A DNA stretch of 64,000 bases. Source: Kingdonia uniflora (taxonomy: Eukaryota > Streptophyta > Magnoliopsida > Ranunculales > Circaeasteraceae). Shown here in pieces: positions 38,701 through 44,700 of this stretch. Where the stretch lies: the NCBI GenBank assembly GCA_014058105.1, contig JACGCM010000440.1, forward strand, positions 248,001-312,000. The letters are read 5' to 3'. Under the pieces are notes generated by a model, which made no database searches, had not been told where the DNA came from, and saw only the letters and a program-made list of their open reading frames with translations. Position numbers and translations under genes: made by a program. Within the stretch, counting starts at the first letter, position 1. Each line of letters begins with the position of its first letter.

Positions 38701-41700
38701 TTAGTGTTGAGTTTTGAGATGAAGGGAAGAACCCTAGGAGAACTAGAGAGAATTAAGAGAACTTGTAGTAATATTTTGATAAAATAAAAGAGATTGTTAT
38801 TCGTTATTTAGCTTTCTTAATCTTAGTGTTTAACACAATCACTCCCTCACTGATAAATAAAATTAAGGCTCCCATTAAACCATATAAATCTTTTTCTGGA
38901 CAATCCATTTGTAACAGTAAAAACACTTTAAAGCTTCACATATCCCTTATGAAATTGGCGGCATTTCGACTTGATATTTTCCCACACATACTTGTGAAAT
39001 CAGCAGCACTAACCGACTTGGCATGTTTTCCCACTCGAGGATAATGCAAATATCTTGAAGAGACATTGAGGTAAGAGAACTAGTTGAGGAAGATGATCAC
39101 TCGAGGTAATGTTGAGGAGATATAATCATATGAGGAAAGAGAGAAACTACTTAAGGAAGAAAGGGGAAAAATTATTCGAGGAATAGAGAATCACTTAAGG
39201 AAGAGAAACGATAACCATGCTAAAAGGAATTTAACATCTTCACCTGGTCAAAAGAAAGAAATCGCATCTCGCGATAGAAAACAATAGAAAAGATCATATC
39301 TCGAGATTAAAATCAAAATGAAAGATTAGATCTTGATTTTGTAACTTGTACTTATGAATTTGCCGAAAAAGATATAAGATATTCACTAGAGGATAAAATG
39401 ATCACTCTAGGAAAGAATCACCCGAGGAAAGAAACAAAAAACTGATGATCGAGGTGGAAGGTAATTTAATAACTTCGCATCTCGCGATCGGAAAAAAAAA
39501 TGCTTTTCACAAAAACAAGATAAAAGAATCAAGTACTTAATCTTCTCTAAGATGAGCTAAGATATATAAGACGGGGTATATGTGGGGTTTACACAAGAAC
39601 ACGCACAACGTGAAAATCAACACATCGTCGCACATCACCACCGTACGTTGCTCATCTCATTATATATCACGAGGATAATATTCCACTACCAATAAGGGCG
39701 CCATGGAAAACACAAAGCAAGACCACATTGATCCATGAGAAACGCTTTTAAGGACATTACAGATGGTCACCACACGTCTCCAAAGGAAAAAATACACACC
39801 CAATGGTACTGCACCATTGGCAGAACCCAACTCTTGTTTGTTAAAGTCATAGGCCTCCAAGAAGAGCCCAAATTCAATAAGAATAACTTCACTAGAACTT
39901 GGCAATAGTAAAAGAAGCTGCTTCAGTTAAATATGGAGTTAAATATGGACCTGGCAATATCAGACTCATAGCAATCCTTGAAAAACAAGAAAGTTCAGTT
40001 TTATTCTCCGTTAACTTGGAAGCCATCACGAAGAAATTGTTAGTGAAGCAAACTTCAATCGCCAAAGAGATCACTTCAATCGCCAAAGAGATTTTCAGAT
40101 TTGATATACTTGGATTTAATTCAGATCTGGAGAAGAGAAAGACACGATGTCCTTCCCCGCCAAACCAAAGCAGGTCTTCACTTTACTCAAACCGGCCATG
40201 GGTTTGAAGCCCCTAATTCAAGAGAACCAATCCAAGCAAAGAAGAACTAGATCTTGGAGTTTGTCACTCAAACTGAATACCATCATCACTTAGCAAAGTA
40301 GAAGCAAAGAGTTTGAGAGAGAGTTAACAGCCAAAGAGTTTCTTCTTTCCGCTAAGGCTGTACACGGTCCGGTTTTGGCCCTAAACCGCGAACCGAACCG
40401 GGGTAGCCCGGTTTATGACAGTAAGAACCAAAACCGAACCGGCCTCAGAAATAACCGGACCAAAACCGAACCGGTCGGTTCTGTTTCTATTCGGTTTTTA
40501 GAAATCTCGTTCGAACGACTGGGTATAATTTGCAAATTCGATTACGATCACACCAACTTCAAATTCGATTACGATCACTTCAACGGCAAAGAATGCATCA
40601 CACCTATAAATTATAGGTTGTAATCCCCAAATCTGAAATTAGGGTTTCATTTCATCCCAAATCGAATCAAGGAGAGTTGATTACGTAATCATATTCAAGA
40701 GATCAGACTAGAGAGAGAGAGATCAATGATTGGCTTCAAGAGATGAAACTAGAGAGAAAGAGCATACTAGAGTAAAGGACCGAAGCGAGTTTACTTCTTC
40801 TCCAAAGAAACAAGTGGTTCTTCAAATGACTCAATTCTACTATAACTATTAGTTGTAGTTGTAGTCTCCTTCAAGTGACTCAAATCTAGGGTTTCTTACC
40901 TTAAGCTTCGAGAGAGAGAGAGAGAAAATCGAAGAGAAAGAAAGCTTTGACTCTTTTTGGTGTTGGTGGTTGGTGTTGGTGTTGCTGATGATAACGATGA
41001 TGGCTTTCGAGTAACTTCTGGTATGAGAGAGAGATTAAATTTGTAAATATAAATATAATTATTGGTTTACTGATTTACCCTTAAATATAAGTATAACTAT
41101 TATTGGTTCTTCAAGTGACCCAACTCTTTGAACCAACGAGGAGTTCCTCTACATGTGTGGTGTCAGTCGATGTGAGTTCGCACGTGTAACAACAGACATC
41201 CTTCTCTTCCCTGAAGTCTTCTGCTCTAGTAGTATATTATGATTATGATCTCTCGGGTGTTGTTGGAGTTTATCACATTGCCATTGTTGTTGTTTGCAGA
41301 GATTTGTCTAGTCTTAAGTGGTGATGGAGGACTTCTCCATGGTGATCTCACGGGACAAGAGGAGGATCTTCAAATTCAAACATGGTGGCTGTTGTGGTGG
41401 CCCAACTACTAGAGTTAAAACTCCTACAAATCTCCTCATTTTCTCCAATGTTGGGTGGTTTGAGATGGGTTTTCTCGTCTTCTTGTTGTGGTTTTGGTAG
41501 AGATGTTCTTGGGTTTGGGGCTTCTGAGAGGACTTCCTTGAAAAATACCTCCTCTTCTTCTTCAAGTGGTAGTAGTGGGGATTTGTTGTTGTAATGTTTG
41601 TGAGATTGTTGCATTGGGTGTAATAATTGTTGTTGGTGCTTTGATATTGGTGGAGATTGGGTTTTCTTCTTCTTATTAGATGATGACTTGTTGTAATGTT

Positions 41701-44700
41701 AAGTTGTAACTGGCCCGATTCGGTTTGGTCGGTTAACCGGGGTGGGTAAACAGTAACCGAATCAGGCTAGCCCGGTTCCTCACTTTTCGAACCGAAAAGC
41801 CTTGTTAGAAACCGAAAAAAATTGTTGGTTCGGCCCAGTTCAGTTCGGTCTCACGGTTTCGCAGTTTCTCTGTACAACCATACTTTTCGCCATTAACTTC
41901 AAATCTACAATAATCAAATCACAGTTTACAGCAAACCATAAGAACCTCTCAACAACAAAACATAAATTAGCTAATTGGGAAGCCCCGTTCTTTTTTTGAT
42001 TGTAGATCATGAATTGCAATAAGGACCGAATTGCGGCAGCAACGACGACAAGGGGGAGTGTTTAAGCCCATAATAGTTTTTAAGATTAAAAACGAACATC
42101 GGGTGGTTCGGTGACGTCAATAGCCGGCGGCGGCGGAAGCGAGCAACCCTTAGGGTTTCTTCAAAAATGAAACCGCTCTGATACCATGTAGAAATAAATA
42201 AGAGGAGAAAGTTTATTCACTCTTAAGTTGATTAATTAGATTACATCACAACCTCTCTTTATATCTATAGTAGAGGATCATTAAGCTAATTCTACTAGTA
42301 CCCAGTAGGACTAAAGTGGTATGTGTAAATACACACATACACTCCAACAGTTTCTACCAAGTTTATGGTTTCGAAGAAGGTTGGAGAGGAGATGACTAAG
42401 CAAAAATAAATCAGGGCGAGGAAGAAGAAATTCATTGAACCTGAGGTGCCTAGGAAGATGAACTATGGCATGGTTATCAAGGAACCCACTGCAAATGGAG
42501 AAAATATGTTGCTCCACCTTCTAATGTGCTGCTTTTACTGCTTCTGTTGATGAATTTTGTTCTTGATTTTTATGAGAATGCTGTTGTTGCTCCTGATGTT
42601 TATTTAATTGTTCCTGCTTGGGAATGTTCAAATACTTGTAATGCTGTGGTGGACGAGGTCTTAGAAGTGGAGGATGATGGAGAACTATTTGGTGAGTGAA
42701 GATCGTAATCAAACTAAAGCTGGGTCTAAGGAAATTTGAGTGATGATGAAGTGCAGGTAGGTCATATAACTCTAACACTGAGTTGTGGGTCAATGATCAG
42801 GAGGCTCCTGCTGAAGAAGCTTAGGAGTGAGTCCTAGGAATCCATAAAGTGATTCAAGATTACTATCGCTTTAAATCTTGAAAATCTTCTTCCTTTTTAA
42901 CAACCTTCAAAATTAAAACTTTGGGAAAATTTTAATCGCCATAACCCCCAATAAATCAGCCCACAGAAACCTTAATTTTCCAGATTTAAATTATTGCTCT
43001 ATCCTCTTCTGTCATGTGCCAATCTCCATATCTAGTGTGGTGTTATGAATGCATCGATTTTATTGTTGTGGAGAATTGATTGGTGAGCCACTGATCTTTT
43101 TTTCCTTTTCTCTGCTAATTCTCTGCACGGTCTTTTCATATTACTTTATTTCGATCAAAATTCTTTGTATCCATAAAAAAAATTGAGATTTGTTAGTGTC
43201 CAGAGCAGAAGATTAACCAATCTTGGATTGACTTAATCTAGATTTATTATTTTCTTCATTACTCTTAAGTCCTAATCTCATTTCCTTTCCAGCGGTTTTG
43301 TAAGAAGTTGTACATCTTTTCGAGGATAATTCACAAAAGAAATTTAATATATTGCTTTTTGAACTTTAGGCTTAAACTTACAGAAACCTAAACGGTGAGT
43401 GGGACCATCTTGAATGGTATCAATCTCAATTGCAATTATCTTGTATAATTGTGTTACCAAACTCGAAAAATATTAAGATGGTTTGCATGAAATATGTCTG
43501 TCCAGATTAATGTTAGGTCGTTGGCTAAGTGTTGGCACCAAGAGACTGCTCTTAGCACGTTTAAGGCTCCCTTTGTGTTAGCCTGAGCTTTATGTAATAT
43601 AGTTTATGGGTTTCAGACTAGTGAAGTAACTTCAGACTACTACAGTATTGTAATTTATCCAAGTATCTTCTTACATTAAAAGTGTGCACATTTAACTTAT
43701 GAGTCTCGTTTCTGTCTATTTGTTGCAGGATAACCAATCACATATAGAAGATGATTGGAATTCTCTAGGAGAGCGTTCAAAAGAACAGAACAAACGCCGC
43801 TTTTCTGAAACTCCAGTAGTGAATACTAAGGGATCAAGTTCAAATGGCACCCCCCTTGATGAAGACATAGATTTCAAGAACATGGGTAAAGGGAAAATGC
43901 CTAAACTCGAGTACCCAGAGTTCGAAGATTTCAAGAACATGGGTAAAGGGAAAATGCCTAAACACGAGTACCCTGAGTTCGAAGATTATTCGAACTCCTC
44001 CCCTTTGCCACTTAAAGACCATAATAAATGGGGCGGTAAATCAATGAGTAGGCTGAACCTACCTCTAGCACACAAATCCTGCTCTTCTAGTTTTTTTCAG
44101 GAAGTGTTATCCAAGCCTCCTTATTTCTTCTACGGAAATGTGATGGATGTTTCTCATGACACATGGGACAAAATAATAAAGTTCTTGTACGCAGTCGCCC
44201 CAGAGACTGCGAATACTGAGCACTTCTCAGCATTAAATAGGAAGGAAGGTTATATTCACAATCTTCCCAAGGAAAATAGATTTCACATCCTTCCAGGGCC
44301 ACCTATGTCAATTCAAGATGCAATTCCACACACAAAGAAGTGGTGGCCATCTTGGGACAATAGAAAACTTTTGAGTTCCATCTGTCCTGAAACTAGAGGA
44401 ATTTCTCAACTTTGTGAGAGACTAAGGAAGATTTTAGTTGATTCACAAGGCATGGTTTCAAAAGAGCAACAGACTGACATTTTTCATCACTGCAAGACAA
44501 TGAACCTGCTGTGGGTGGGCCTTTATAAACTGGGTCCCATCGAGCCTGAACACTTGGAACACATACTAGGATACCCTTTGAATCATACACAGGTAGGGTG
44601 CGATTTAATGGAAAGACTAAGCTCACTTAAACATTGCTTCCAGACAGATGCACTTGGGTTTCATCTCTCCTCCTTGAAGTGGAAATTCCCAGAAGGACTG

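Larger units (their letters stand above)
35365..42349 (-). mobile_element. TRIM-type retrotransposon carrying two nested insertions
   Basis: The LTRs at 35365-35536 and 42187-42349 start and end TGTAGAAATAAATAAG ... CTCCAACA on the + strand, with perfect 5-bp target duplications GTTTC (35360-35364 and 42350-42354). On the minus strand the 42187-42349 copy is the 5' LTR. It is followed immediately by primer site TGGTATCAGAGC (42175-42186 complement), and a purine tract GTGAGGGGGAA precedes the other LTR. Subtracting the nested LTR element and hAT leaves about 2.2 kb without coding capacity, fitting a terminal-repeat retrotransposon in miniature. Confidence 0.9.
34800..42840 (+). pseudogene. 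LINE ORF1 (DUF4283 plus zinc knuckle), split by a TRIM
   Basis: Frames from 34880 give [20 protein letters not shown], then [11 protein letters not shown] and [12 protein letters not shown], the pattern of DUF4283 in plant LINE ORF1 proteins. At 35318-35364 the frame reads [14 protein letters not shown], a zinc knuckle with Ser for the last Cys. The TRIM at 35365-42349 then interrupts. Removing it with one GTTTC copy restores [17 protein letters not shown] at 42350-42410. Frameshifts and a 3-fold duplication (35155-35270) show decay. It faces away from the LINE RT remnant at 33150-34790. Confidence 0.65.

Noticed and set aside
41314..41614. Overlapping frames on both strands near 41.3-41.6 kb
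   Set aside because: They lie inside the non-coding hAT insert. Low-complexity Ser/Glu/Gly peptides without a family.
43699..43728. Methionine start ten codons upstream of DRM3 exon 11
   Set aside because: The in-frame extension is intron sequence ending in a clear acceptor (TTGTTGCAG). The phase-0 join to exon 10 explains the exon start.
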